Shown here piece by piece: positions 1 through 5,871 of a stretch of DNA of 9,218 bases (within the stretch, counting starts at the first letter, position 1; each line of letters opens with the position of its first letter). A model generated the notes under the pieces. It saw only the letters and a list, made by a program, of their open reading frames with translations. It searched no databases and was not told the origin of the DNA. Made by a program: the position numbers and the translations under genes. Origin of the DNA: UBA9676 sp036522155 (GTDB taxonomy: Bacteria > Actinomycetota > Actinomycetes > Streptosporangiales > Streptosporangiaceae); the NCBI GenBank assembly GCA_036522155.1, contig DATDGI010000364.1, positions 1 to 9,218 of the forward strand. Direction: 5' to 3'.

Positions 1-2
1 CG

Positions 3-152
3 GCCGCGGCGGCCGAGCACCTGGCGCTGGCCGCCGCGATGCGCCCGGAACTGGCCCACTACACCGACGCGCTGCGCAGCGTCCGTGCCACCCTGGCGGC
101 CCGGTCCGGCCCGCCGCGGCCCGGCCCCGCTGGCCCCACCGGCCCGGCCTGA
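3..152 (+). CDS. C-terminal fragment of a probable TPR-like protein (5' end outside window)
   Basis: The reading frame is open from the window edge to a TGA at 150-152, giving the last 49 residues of a protein. The visible part is an alanine- and leucine-rich helical segment containing MRPELAHYTDALRSVRATL, followed by a disordered Pro/Gly tail (PPRPGPAGPTGPA). Helix pairs of this type fit the end of a tetratricopeptide-like protein, and such a gene commonly precedes the HAD-IIA phosphatase in actinobacteria. That identity is inferred mainly from context; no domain can be proven from 49 residues. Its stop lies only 2 bases before the next start codon, so the two genes are probably co-transcribed and translationally coupled. 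Confidence 0.6.
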   Translation, partial: AAAAEHLALAAAMRPELAHYTDALRSVRATLAARSGPPRPGPAGPTGPA

Positions 153-154
153 GC

Positions 155-1180
155 ATGCCCGCCCGGGCCGCTGAGGTGAGCGGGCTGCTGGCCTCGCCGC
201 AGCCGCTGGCCACCGTGTACGACGTGGTGCTGACCGACCTGGACGGGGTGGTCTACCTGGGGACGTCCGCCGTCCCCGGCGCCCCGGAGGCGCTGGAGGC
301 GGCGGTGGCCGCGGGCCTGCGGATCGTGTACGTGACCAACAACGCCTCCCGCACGCCGTCGGCCATCGCCGCCCAGCTGGCCGCGCTCGGGTTGCCGGCC
401 CGGGCCGCGGACGTGGTTACCTCCGCGCAGGCCGGGGCCACGCTGCTGGCCGAGCGGGTGCCAGCCGGGTCCGAGGTGCTGGTCGTGGGCGGGACCGGGC
501 TGCGGTGGGCGCTCCGCGAGCGCGGGTTCCGGCCGGTATCGGTGGCCAGCGGGCAGACCGCGGCGGTGATACAGGGCTACGCGCCGGATATCAGCTACTC
601 GCTGCTCACCGAGGGCACGCTGGCTGTCCAGGGCGGCGCCCTGTTCGTCGCCACGAACGCGGACCGGACGATGCCGACCCCGCGCGGCAGGCAGCCAGGC
701 AACGGGGCGCTGATCGCCGTCATCGCCACCGCCACCGGGCGGGAGCCGCTGGTGGCCGGCAAACCGGAACCGCCGCTGCACGCCGAGGCGGTGGCGCGCA
801 GCGGCGCCCGCCGCCCGCTGGTCGTCGGCGACCGGCTGGACACCGATATCGAGGGCGCGGTCCGGGCGGGCAGCGACAGCCTGCTGGTGCTGACCGGCGT
901 GTCCCGCCCGCTCGACGCCGTGCTGGCCCCGCCCCAGCGGCGGCCCTCCTACCTGGCCGAAGACCTGACCGGCCTGCTTACCCCGCACCCGCCGGTCGTC
1001 GGCGGGGGTGGCGGGTTCCGGTGCCGCGGCTGGCTGGCCAGGCCGGCCCGCGGCCAGTTCGTGGTCGAAGGCGCCGGTGAGCGCATCGACGGGTTGCGGG
1101 CCCTCTGCGCCGCGGCCTGGTCCGGCTCCGGGCCGTCCGCCGGTGCGGTCACCGCAGCGCTCAGCCAGCTGGGCTACTGA
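155..1180 (+). CDS. HAD-superfamily subfamily IIA hydrolase (NagD-like phosphatase)
   Basis: This is a cytoplasmic Mg-dependent phosphatase of the HAD-IIA (NagD/PGP-like) family, 341 aa. All four HAD motifs are visible: motif I DLDGVVYLG with nucleophile D28 and acid D30, motif II VTNNAS at 60-65, motif III lysine K203 in AGKPEPPL, and motif IV GDRLDTD at 225-231. The segment between motifs II and III is the C2-type cap expected for IIA enzymes. A C-terminal extension after about residue 280, ending GERIDGLRALCAAAW, is longer than in NagD itself but usual for actinobacterial homologues. No clear Shine-Dalgarno precedes the ATG, so translation is probably coupled to the gene ending at 152. A GTG at 176 is an alternative start and would also keep every motif. 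Substrate unknown; members of this family act on small sugar or nucleotide phosphates. Confidence 0.9.
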   Translation: MPARAAEVSGLLASPQPLATVYDVVLTDLDGVVYLGTSAVPGAPEALEAAVAAGLRIVYVTNNASRTPSAIAAQLAALGLPARAADVVTSAQAGATLLAERVPAGSEVLVVGGTGLRWALRERGFRPVSVASGQTAAVIQGYAPDISYSLLTEGTLAVQGGALFVATNADRTMPTPRGRQPGNGALIAVIATATGREPLVAGKPEPPLHAEAVARSGARRPLVVGDRLDTDIEGAVRAGSDSLLVLTGVSRPLDAVLAPPQRRPSYLAEDLTGLLTPHPPVVGGGGGFRCRGWLARPARGQFVVEGAGERIDGLRALCAAAWSGSGPSAGAVTAALSQLGY

Positions 1181-1211
1181 TCGCCTTACCCCCCTGGGCG
1201 TACCCGGGACC

Positions 1212-1227
1212 TCCACCTCTGGGTGGA
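1212..1227 (+). terminator. Weak hairpin downstream of the HAD gene
   Basis: A perfect 6-bp stem (TCCACC / GGTGGA) closes a 4-base loop TCTG, 32 bases after the HAD stop codon. There is no T-tract, so this may be a weak actinobacterial-type terminator or just chance in GC-rich DNA. Confidence 0.25.
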
Positions 1228-1287
1228 CAGGGATCGCCGCGCTGGGGGACGCGCCCGGGCTGGCCGGTGCGGGAGACTGGCTCCGCA

Positions 1288-1306
1288 GCCGGGCACGGGG
1301 CCCGGC
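1288..1306 (+). promoter_or_regulatory. GC-only hairpin just upstream of the ABC-operon ribosome binding site
   Basis: GCCGGGC (1288-1294) pairs perfectly with GCCCGGC (1300-1306) around a 5-base loop. It ends four bases before the purine-rich ribosome binding site GGAGAGG at 1311-1317, which is followed by the ATG at 1326. If the transcript starts upstream it would sit in the leader of the exporter mRNA. It could affect termination or initiation, or be chance in such GC-rich sequence. I found no TANNNT-type -10 hexamer in 1181-1325, so the exporter's promoter is not recognisable, or it is read through from the HAD gene. Confidence 0.25.
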
Positions 1307-1325
1307 GCATGGAGAGGACTCATCA

Positions 1326-2285
1326 ATGATCGAGGCACAGGGCCTCACCAAACGCTACGGCGACACGACAGCCGTGGACCAGCTGTCGTTTGCCGTCGAG
1401 CCCGGCAGGATCACCGGCTTCCTCGGCCCGAACGGGGCGGGCAAGACGACGACGATGCGGCTGATTCTCGGCCTGGACCACCCGACCGCGGGCTCGGTCA
1501 CCGTGAACGGGAAGGAGTTCCGGCACAACACCCACCCGATGCGGGAGGTCGGCGCGCTGCTGGACGCCAAGGCCGTGCACGGAGGCCGCTCCGCCTACAG
1601 CCATCTGCTCTGCCTGGCCCAGACCAACGGCCTGCCCCGCCGCCGGGTGGGTGACGTGCTGGAACTGGTCGGCCTGTCCGCCGTGGCCTCCAAGCGCTCC
1701 AAGGGGTTCTCGCTCGGCATGGGGCAGCGGCTCGGCATCGCGGCCGCGCTGCTGGGTGACCCGGGCATCCTGATGTTCGACGAGCCGGTCAACGGCCTGG
1801 ACCCCGAGGGCATCCTGTGGATTCGCAACCTGATGAAGGGCCTGGCCGCCGAGGGGCGGACCGTGTTCGTCTCCAGTCACCTGATGTCGGAGATGGAGAA
1901 CACCGCTGACCATCTGATCGTGATCGGGCGTGGCCGGCTCATCGCCGACTGCAGCGTGGCCGAGTTCATCGAGCGCAACTCGGTCCAGGCGGTCCGGGTG
2001 CGCACCCCGCAGCCGGACGAGCTGGTGGCCGCGGTCCGCCGGGCCGGTGGCAGCGTGGCCGCCGCCGGGGGCGTGATCGTGGTGCAGGGCCTGGCCCCGG
2101 ACAAGGTCGGCGACCTCGCCTTCGAGAACGGGATCCGGCTGCACGAGCTGGCCCTGGCGCAGGCCTCGCTGGAAGAAGCGTTCATGGAGCTGACCGCGGC
2201 CAGCGTGGAGTTCCGGGCGGGCGGGGCAGCGGAACCGGCCACGGCCGAGCGGGGCGAACGCGTGAGCACGGGAGGGGTGGCCTGA
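1326..2285 (+). CDS. ABC-2 type exporter, ATP-binding subunit
   Basis: This is the 319-aa nucleotide-binding subunit of an ABC-2 type exporter, acting at the cytoplasmic face of the membrane with the permease that follows. Walker A is GPNGAGKTT (34-42). The signature is SLGMGQRLG (129-137) instead of canonical LSGGQ. Walker B is ILMFDEP with catalytic E153, the D-loop is GLDP (157-160) and the switch histidine is H185. The region where the Q-loop belongs reads GALLDAKAVH, without an obvious glutamine. These variants are usual for the DrrA/BcrA-like subgroup of actinobacteria, so the protein should be active. Residues from about 215 on form the C-terminal domain typical of that subgroup. The ATG is chosen because GGAGAGG precedes it by 8 bases; the frame is open further upstream but has no family-like sequence there. 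Only one base separates its stop from the permease start. Substrate unknown; drug, lipid or peptide export are all possible. Confidence 0.92.
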   Translation: MIEAQGLTKRYGDTTAVDQLSFAVEPGRITGFLGPNGAGKTTTMRLILGLDHPTAGSVTVNGKEFRHNTHPMREVGALLDAKAVHGGRSAYSHLLCLAQTNGLPRRRVGDVLELVGLSAVASKRSKGFSLGMGQRLGIAAALLGDPGILMFDEPVNGLDPEGILWIRNLMKGLAAEGRTVFVSSHLMSEMENTADHLIVIGRGRLIADCSVAEFIERNSVQAVRVRTPQPDELVAAVRRAGGSVAAAGGVIVVQGLAPDKVGDLAFENGIRLHELALAQASLEEAFMELTAASVEFRAGGAAEPATAERGERVSTGGVA

Positions 2286-2286
2286 C

Positions 2287-3144
2287 ATGGCGGCGACGGC
2301 ACAGATCGCCGGGACCAGGCCGGGCAGCGTGCTGCCGGCCAGCGCCGGGCGGGCCAGCTTCGGCGGCGCGGTGCGCTCGGAGCTCACCAAGATCCGTTCG
2401 GTCCGGTCGACCTACTGGACGCTCGCCGCGATGATCATCATCACGATCGGCATCAGCGCCCTGCTGAGCTGGGGCCGGATCCAGGACTACGCCTCGCAGC
2501 CCGCGTTCGTGCAGGCGCACGAGGCCGCCCGGATCAGGTTGCGCGCGACGGAGTTCAGCATGTTCGGGCTGATCCTCGGCCAGCTGGTCATCGCCGTCCT
2601 CGGCGCGCTCACGATCACCTCCGAGTACTCCACCGGCATGATCAGGACGTCGCTGAGCGTCCTGCCGCACCGGGGGACGGTGTTCGCGGCCAAGGCGCTG
2701 GTGTTCACCGTGGTCGCGCTGGTGGCGGGGCTGGTGACCTCGTTCGGCTCCTACTTCATCGGGCAGGCCATCTTCGCCACCCATCACCTCAACTCCAGCA
2801 TCGGCCAGCCCGGGGTTCTGCGGGCGGTGATCGGCGGCGGGCTGTTCCTGGGAGCGTGCGGGCTGCTCTCGTACGGCATCGGCGCGCTGCTGCGGCACAC
2901 CGCGGCGGCGATCACCGCCTCGGTGGCGCTGCTGTTCGTGCTGTTCGTGCTGAGCGGTTTCCTGCCCAGCACCTGGGCGGTGCACGTCGACAAGTGGATC
3001 CCGTTCAACGCGGGCGCCGCCATCTGGGAGAACCTGAGCGGGGTCAACATGTTCAGCCCGTGGGTCGGGTTCGGCGTGTTCTGCTGCTACGCGGCGATCG
3101 CGGTGGTGGCGGGCGGCATCTTGTTCCGCACCAGGGACGCATGA
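2287..3144 (+). CDS. ABC-2 type exporter, membrane permease subunit
   Basis: This 285-aa integral membrane protein is the partner of the preceding ATPase. Six hydrophobic segments are visible at about residues 44-62, 91-111, 135-158, 179-201, 206-226 and 258-279, the usual topology of an ABC-2 half-permease. The N-terminus is cytoplasmic and begins with about 25 low-complexity residues, then RSELTKIRSVRST, a typical pre-TM1 sequence. The stretch EYSTGMIRTSL (113-123) after the second segment is characteristic of ABC-2 permeases of this class. There is no separate periplasmic adaptor or outer component, consistent with a Gram-positive exporter. Translation is probably coupled to the ATPase because the start lies one base after its stop. 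The transcript should end at the strong hairpin starting 24 bases downstream. The transported substrate cannot be read from the sequence. Confidence 0.9.
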   Translation: MAATAQIAGTRPGSVLPASAGRASFGGAVRSELTKIRSVRSTYWTLAAMIIITIGISALLSWGRIQDYASQPAFVQAHEAARIRLRATEFSMFGLILGQLVIAVLGALTITSEYSTGMIRTSLSVLPHRGTVFAAKALVFTVVALVAGLVTSFGSYFIGQAIFATHHLNSSIGQPGVLRAVIGGGLFLGACGLLSYGIGALLRHTAAAITASVALLFVLFVLSGFLPSTWAVHVDKWIPFNAGAAIWENLSGVNMFSPWVGFGVFCCYAAIAVVAGGILFRTRDA

Positions 3145-3167
3145 GCTGACGGACTGAACACTGGGGC

Positions 3168-3213
3168 ACGGTGCGGCTGGCGGCTAACTGAGGGAGGCCG
3201 CCAGCCGCACCGT
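3168..3213. terminator. Bidirectional hairpin between convergent genes
   Basis: ACGGTGCGGCTGGCGGC (3168-3184) pairs perfectly over 17 bp with 3197-3213 around a 12-base loop. It fills the gap between the permease stop (3144) and the stop of the convergent DNA-glycosylase gene (3218-3220). Neither strand has a T-tract, which is common for actinobacterial terminators. The position and perfect stem support termination of both transcripts. Confidence 0.85.
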
Positions 3214-3217
3214 CGCG

Positions 3218-3994
3218 TCACGACTGGCAGTGCGGGCACCAGTAGGTGACCCGCTCGCCGGTGTCACTGCCCTGGCCGGCGGCCCGTACCGGGGTGCCGC
3301 AGCGGCGGCAGGGCCGGTCGGCACGCCCGTACACCCACCTCTCCTCGCCCCGGCGCCCGCTGCCCGTGGTGACCTGGCCGATCCGCTCCTTGTTCTCCTC
3401 CAGCAGCCGCTGCGCGGTGCTGACCAGGGCGGGCAGGTCGGTCACTTCGCCGACCGGCCGCCACGGGTCGATCCCGCGCAGGAACAGCGTCTCGGCCTTA
3501 TAGATGTTGCCGAGGCCGGCCAGGTTGCGCTGGTCGACCAGGGCCTCGCCGACCGGGCGGGTCGGCCAGGCGGCGAGCCGGCGGATGGCCTCGCCCGGAT
3601 CCCAGTCCGGGCCGAGCAGATCCGGGCCGAGGTGGCCGATCACGCTGCTCTCGCGGGCGGTCGGCAGGATCTCGACCACCCCCAGCTGGTAGCCGACCGC
3701 CTGCCAGGTGTCGTTGGCCAGGATGAGCCGGATGCGGTGGCTCGGGGTGATCCGGTCGGTGGCCGGGCGTACCCGCCACGAGCCGTCCATCCGCAGGTGG
3801 GTGTGGACGGTGACGCCGCCCGCCACCCGGGTGAGCAGGTGCTTGCCGCGGGCCACGCATTCGGTGACCGCCCGGCCGGACAGGTCGGTGGTGGCGAACC
3901 TGGGCACCCGTACGTCGCTGCGGGTCAGCACCCGCCCGGCCAGCGCCTCGTGCAGCCGGCGGGCGGTCAGCCAGACCACGTCACCTTCGGGCAT
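3218..3994 (-). CDS. nei: Nei/Fpg-family DNA glycosylase/AP lyase (Nei2-like endonuclease VIII)
   Basis: This is a bifunctional base-excision-repair enzyme of 258 aa that removes oxidised bases and nicks the abasic site. The mature N-terminus PEGD after Met supplies the catalytic Pro2 and Glu3, which fixes the start codon. K51 in ARGKHLL fits the conserved beta-sheet lysine. The helix-two-turn-helix has QRNLAGLGNIYKAE (155-168). The C-terminal zinc finger has four cysteines, C229, C232, C253 and C256, with R248 in place for DNA contact (ERVTYWCPHC). The sequence is most like the mycobacterial Nei2 subgroup rather than Fpg/MutM. It follows the membrane-protein gene by 39 bases on the same strand, so it could be read from the sigma-factor transcript, from its own promoter (see the site at 4001-4006), or both. 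Acts in the cytoplasm on oxidatively damaged pyrimidines, by family knowledge. Confidence 0.92.
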   Translation of the reverse strand: MPEGDVVWLTARRLHEALAGRVLTRSDVRVPRFATTDLSGRAVTECVARGKHLLTRVAGGVTVHTHLRMDGSWRVRPATDRITPSHRIRLILANDTWQAVGYQLGVVEILPTARESSVIGHLGPDLLGPDWDPGEAIRRLAAWPTRPVGEALVDQRNLAGLGNIYKAETLFLRGIDPWRPVGEVTDLPALVSTAQRLLEENKERIGQVTTGSGRRGEERWVYGRADRPCRRCGTPVRAAGQGSDTGERVTYWCPHCQS

Positions 3995-4000
3995 CCTCCG

Positions 4001-4006
4001 AGTATG
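4001..4006 (-). promoter_or_regulatory. Candidate -10 element for leaderless nei transcription
   Basis: On the minus strand CATACT, matching TATAAT at four positions including the key A2 and T6, lies exactly 6 bases (CGGAGG) before the nei ATG. That spacing puts the predicted transcription start at the first base of the start codon. The GGAGG between them abuts the ATG with no spacer, too close for an ordinary ribosome binding site. No recognisable -35 is present. Confidence 0.4.
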
Positions 4007-4033
4007 CCCAGTCGGGGCCGCTGGCCGGCGCCG

Positions 4034-4705
4034 CTACCCGGTGCACTGCGGGCTGGCATACACCAGGTCATGCTCCACGTGTGTGCGCGCGACCATATGC
4101 CCGGGCGCGGGCGAGAACAGGGCGAAGGAGGTGGCCAGCCGCACGCCGGTCCCGCTGGGCAGCGCCGACGGGCGGATCACCATGACCAGGACCAGGCCCA
4201 CCTGCGGCGGGTTGCCGGCCGACGGGGTGCCGGCCGGCGGTCCCTGCCGGGGCGGGACGATGTAGATGAAGCTGTGCGAGAAGACCCGGTGCATCAGCGC
4301 CCCGCTCACCGGGTCGCGGCGGCACGCCGGGTTCTGGTGGCCGATCAGGGTGACGCTGGCGGGCACGCCATCCGCGCGGAGCCTGGCCTGCAGCCCGGCC
4401 GGGTCACGCAGTTCGCGGATGGTGACCTTGATACTGCCGTCGGCCTGCCTGGTCACTGTCCAGGCCGCGAGCTGGACGGTGGACCGGTGGCCGGGCGGCT
4501 GGCTGCCGGGCGGCTGGCGGCCGGGCAGGAGCATGGCCACCGCCACCGCCGCCCCGGCCACCACGGCCAGCGCCGCGGTCAGGGCGGGGATCCGCCGCCG
4601 GGCGCGCACGGACCGGCCCCGGGGCACGATCTGCTCGAGCGGGGTCGTGGTATGGACGCCGGTGAAGGACTCCCGCACCAGCGTGAGCAGTTCCTGGTCG
4701 TTCAT
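4034..4705 (-). CDS. Single-pass membrane protein, putative sigma-factor partner (possible anti-sigma)
   Basis: This 223-aa protein starts by ATGA overlap with the sigma gene stop and has a good Shine-Dalgarno (AGGAG) inside that gene, so the two are translationally coupled. Residues 1-38 form a short cytoplasmic head (NDQELLTLVRESFTGV...), ending in a basic stretch RSVRARRR. One transmembrane helix spans about 39-60, then comes a Pro/Gly-rich linker (61-73). An external domain of about 150 residues with two cysteines, C128 and C221, could form a disulphide. Head, helix and outer sensor domain is the layout expected of an anti-sigma factor, and small proteins with this kind of N-terminus are often seen next to SigE-family sigma genes in actinobacteria. 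However, the HxxxCxxC zinc anti-sigma motif is absent and the head is very short, so an anti-sigma role is inference. The outer domain is not one I recognise. Confidence 0.75.
   Translation of the reverse strand: MNDQELLTLVRESFTGVHTTTPLEQIVPRGRSVRARRRIPALTAALAVVAGAAVAVAMLLPGRQPPGSQPPGHRSTVQLAAWTVTRQADGSIKVTIRELRDPAGLQARLRADGVPASVTLIGHQNPACRRDPVSGALMHRVFSHSFIYIVPPRQGPPAGTPSAGNPPQVGLVLVMVIRPSALPSGTGVRLATSFALFSPAPGHMVARTHVEHDLVYASPQCTG
4491..4526. repeat. 15-bp direct repeat coding a QPPG linker
   Basis: Units CCGGGCGGCTGGCTG (4491-4505) and CCGGGCGGCTGGCGG (4506-4520) differ at one base, followed by a third partial copy CCGGGC (4521-4526). The unit is in frame with the minus-strand membrane-protein gene and encodes the repeated QPPG linker just outside the membrane. 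Copy number could change the linker by five residues without a frameshift. Confidence 0.7.
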
Positions 4706-5220
4706 GATGGGGTCTCCTGCTGTTGCTGTCGTTCAGAAACCAGGTCCTCGCGCAGCGACGCGAGGGCACGGGCCAGGTGGGCCTTGACCGTGCTGGGCGC
4801 GATGCCCAGTAGCTCCGCGGTGCGGATGGTGTCCAGGTCGAGGAACAGGCGCAGGGCGATGACCTGCCGCTGGCGGGCCGGAAGCCGCATCAGGGCGGCC
4901 ATGATCTGCGGATCGACGGGGCCGCCGGCGGACCCGTCCCCCGTGGACGGGTCCGCCATCAGGCCCGGGTCGGGTACCGGCACTTCCCGGCGGCGGCGCC
5001 GCCACCAGGAGATGTTCGCGTTCAGCGCGGTACGGACCACCCACGCCGCCGGCGCCGGATGCCTGCTGACCGTCCGCCACGAGGCAAAGGCCCGTGCAAA
5101 GGCCTCATCCACCAGATCCTGCGCCGTGTCCCGCTGGCCGACGGTGACCAGGACGGCGCGCAGGCAGCCATCCACCGAGGTTTGGTAGAACTCCGCGAAG
5201 TCCAGCCGTTGGGTTCCCAC
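4702..5220 (-). CDS. RNA polymerase sigma factor, SigE-family / ECF-type
   Basis: This 172-aa sigma-70 family factor would direct RNA polymerase to a specific promoter set. Region 2 covers about residues 8-79, beginning FAEFYQTSVDGCLRAVL and including TAQDLVDEAFARAFASW and AWVVRTALNANISWWRRRRRE, the core-binding and -10-recognition part. Region 4 covers about 105-160, with LPARQRQVIALRLFLDLD and a helix-turn-helix at IRTAELLGIAPSTVKAHLARAL (132-153) for the -35. There is no region 1.1, region 3 or C-terminal extension, so it is a minimal ECF-like factor. The start is a GTG at 5220-5218 with only a weak, closely spaced GAGTAGG upstream; no later start retains region 2. It lies 42 bases after the SCP2-like gene on the same strand with no clear promoter between, and overlaps its membrane partner by ATGA. 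Its target promoters are unknown; I see no ECF-type GGAAC element ahead of it. Confidence 0.9.
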   Translation of the reverse strand: MGTQRLDFAEFYQTSVDGCLRAVLVTVGQRDTAQDLVDEAFARAFASWRTVSRHPAPAAWVVRTALNANISWWRRRRREVPVPDPGLMADPSTGDGSAGGPVDPQIMAALMRLPARQRQVIALRLFLDLDTIRTAELLGIAPSTVKAHLARALASLREDLVSERQQQQETPS

Positions 5221-5262
5221 GCCTACTCAACGCACAGCCTCGGCCGGGGGACTACCTGCGCG

Positions 5263-5616
5263 CTAGAGCAGCTTGCGGAAACGGAGCAGGTCGGTCAGGC
5301 TCGCGTGTATTTTCAGCCGCCCGCTGAGCCAGGCCCGGGCGAAGGTGCCGGGGTCGGCGGCCAGGGCCACCAGGTCATCGCTGCTGGTGGTGAACCTGAC
5401 CTGGGCTGCGCCGGCCTGGCCGTCCGAGCCGTTGGCCACGGTGACCGGGCCGGCGCCGCCCGGCCCGAGCCGGGTCAGGAACGTCACGCCGAGGTCGTTC
5501 ACCGTGCAGCTGATGTCCCGGTCCACGAGGTAGGCCTCCCGGTCGGCTGGATCCATGTCGTGGATTCGGCCGGTCAGGCTCTCCAGCGCGGCGCGGCATT
5601 CGTCGGCAGTGGCCAT
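5263..5616 (-). CDS. SCP2 sterol-transfer family protein
   Basis: This small cytoplasmic protein of 117 aa fits the SCP2 (sterol carrier protein 2) family, which binds lipids or other hydrophobic ligands in an alpha/beta fold. The C-terminal signature AWLSGRLKIHASLTDLLRFRKLL and the central beta-strand/loop (VRFTTSSDDLVALAADPG) match short single-domain actinobacterial SCP2 proteins found next to tlyA. The ATG at 5616 is preceded by GAGGTGG at a sensible distance and by a -10 candidate 34 bases upstream. An in-frame ATG at 5703 would add 29 residues lying over that promoter and is less likely. The protein starts a leftward run with the sigma factor (gap 42 bases). Its physiological ligand is unknown. 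It is transcribed away from the small gene and tlyA, although it belongs to the same conserved neighbourhood. Confidence 0.85.
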   Translation of the reverse strand: MATADECRAALESLTGRIHDMDPADREAYLVDRDISCTVNDLGVTFLTRLGPGGAGPVTVANGSDGQAGAAQVRFTTSSDDLVALAADPGTFARAWLSGRLKIHASLTDLLRFRKLL

Positions 5617-5650
5617 GACCCACCTCGCTTCCCCCGGCGGCCGTTGCCCA

Positions 5651-5656
5651 ATCTTA
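5651..5656 (-). promoter_or_regulatory. Candidate -10 box for the SCP2-sigma leftward unit
   Basis: TAAGAT on the minus strand fits the actinobacterial TANNNT -10 pattern and is an AT-rich island in GC-rich DNA. Transcription would start about 7 bases downstream, giving a short leader of some 28 bases before the ATG at 5616. No good -35 hexamer is visible at 17 bases upstream. Confidence 0.45.
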
Positions 5657-5800
5657 GACGCGGCCACGACCAGCCGGTGGGACGGCGGCCTCCCGGTGTT
5701 CACCTGCGCGCTTCCCGGCGGTCAACGGCCACCGCCGCCCGGTACCCGCGCATGATCCCCGGCCACCACATGTGCGGCCACGCGCCCGCAATACTCCGTG

Positions 5801-5839
5801 CTGTCCCCGCGGGACGGTAGCGTTTCCTGCAGGGGACAG
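5801..5839. promoter_or_regulatory. Inverted repeat CTGTCCCC-N23-GGGGACAG flanking a -10 candidate
   Basis: The 8-base arms at 5801-5808 and 5832-5839 are perfect inverted copies, with centres 31 bp apart, about three helical turns. Between them is the -10 candidate TAGCGT at 5818-5823. Transcription from it would begin near 5830, at the edge of the right arm, and lead into the small gene at 5872. The layout suggests an operator; the regulator is unknown. The interval also contains short palindromes CCCGCGGG (5806-5813) and CCTGCAGG (5826-5833). Confidence 0.4.
5818..5823 (+). promoter_or_regulatory. Candidate -10 box for the small gene-tlyA-nadK-recN unit
   Basis: TAGCGT matches TANNNT and lies 48 bases before the ATG at 5872, predicting a leader of about 42 bases that includes the ribosome binding site AGAGGAG (5855-5861). 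No convincing -35 is present at the usual spacing. Confidence 0.4.
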
Positions 5840-5871
5840 CGCGGCGGACCGGCAAGAGGAGATGCGAACTG

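Noticed and set aside
1008..1325. An upstream in-frame extension of the ABC ATPase
   Set aside because: The family sequence begins at the ATG at 1326, which has a good ribosome binding site; the extension overlaps the HAD gene and looks non-coding.
59..1351. A 430-codon open frame on the - strand opposite the HAD gene
   Set aside because: The HAD gene on the + strand carries all four catalytic motifs; the opposite frame is low-complexity.
1326..2285. The ATPase as a defective ABC protein because of its non-canonical signature and absent Q-loop glutamine
   Set aside because: SLGMGQ-like signatures and this Q-loop region are usual in the actinobacterial DrrA/BcrA-like subgroup, and Walker A, Walker B and the switch histidine are intact.
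3230..5188. A 652-codon open frame on the + strand opposite nei, the membrane-protein gene and the sigma gene
   Set aside because: It is antisense to three genes with clear family motifs or coupling, and its product is low-complexity Gly/Arg/Pro/Ala sequence typical of GC-rich shadow frames.
5617..5703. A 29-residue N-terminal extension of the SCP2-like protein
   Set aside because: The ATG at 5616 has a ribosome binding site, and the extension runs over the likely -10 box.
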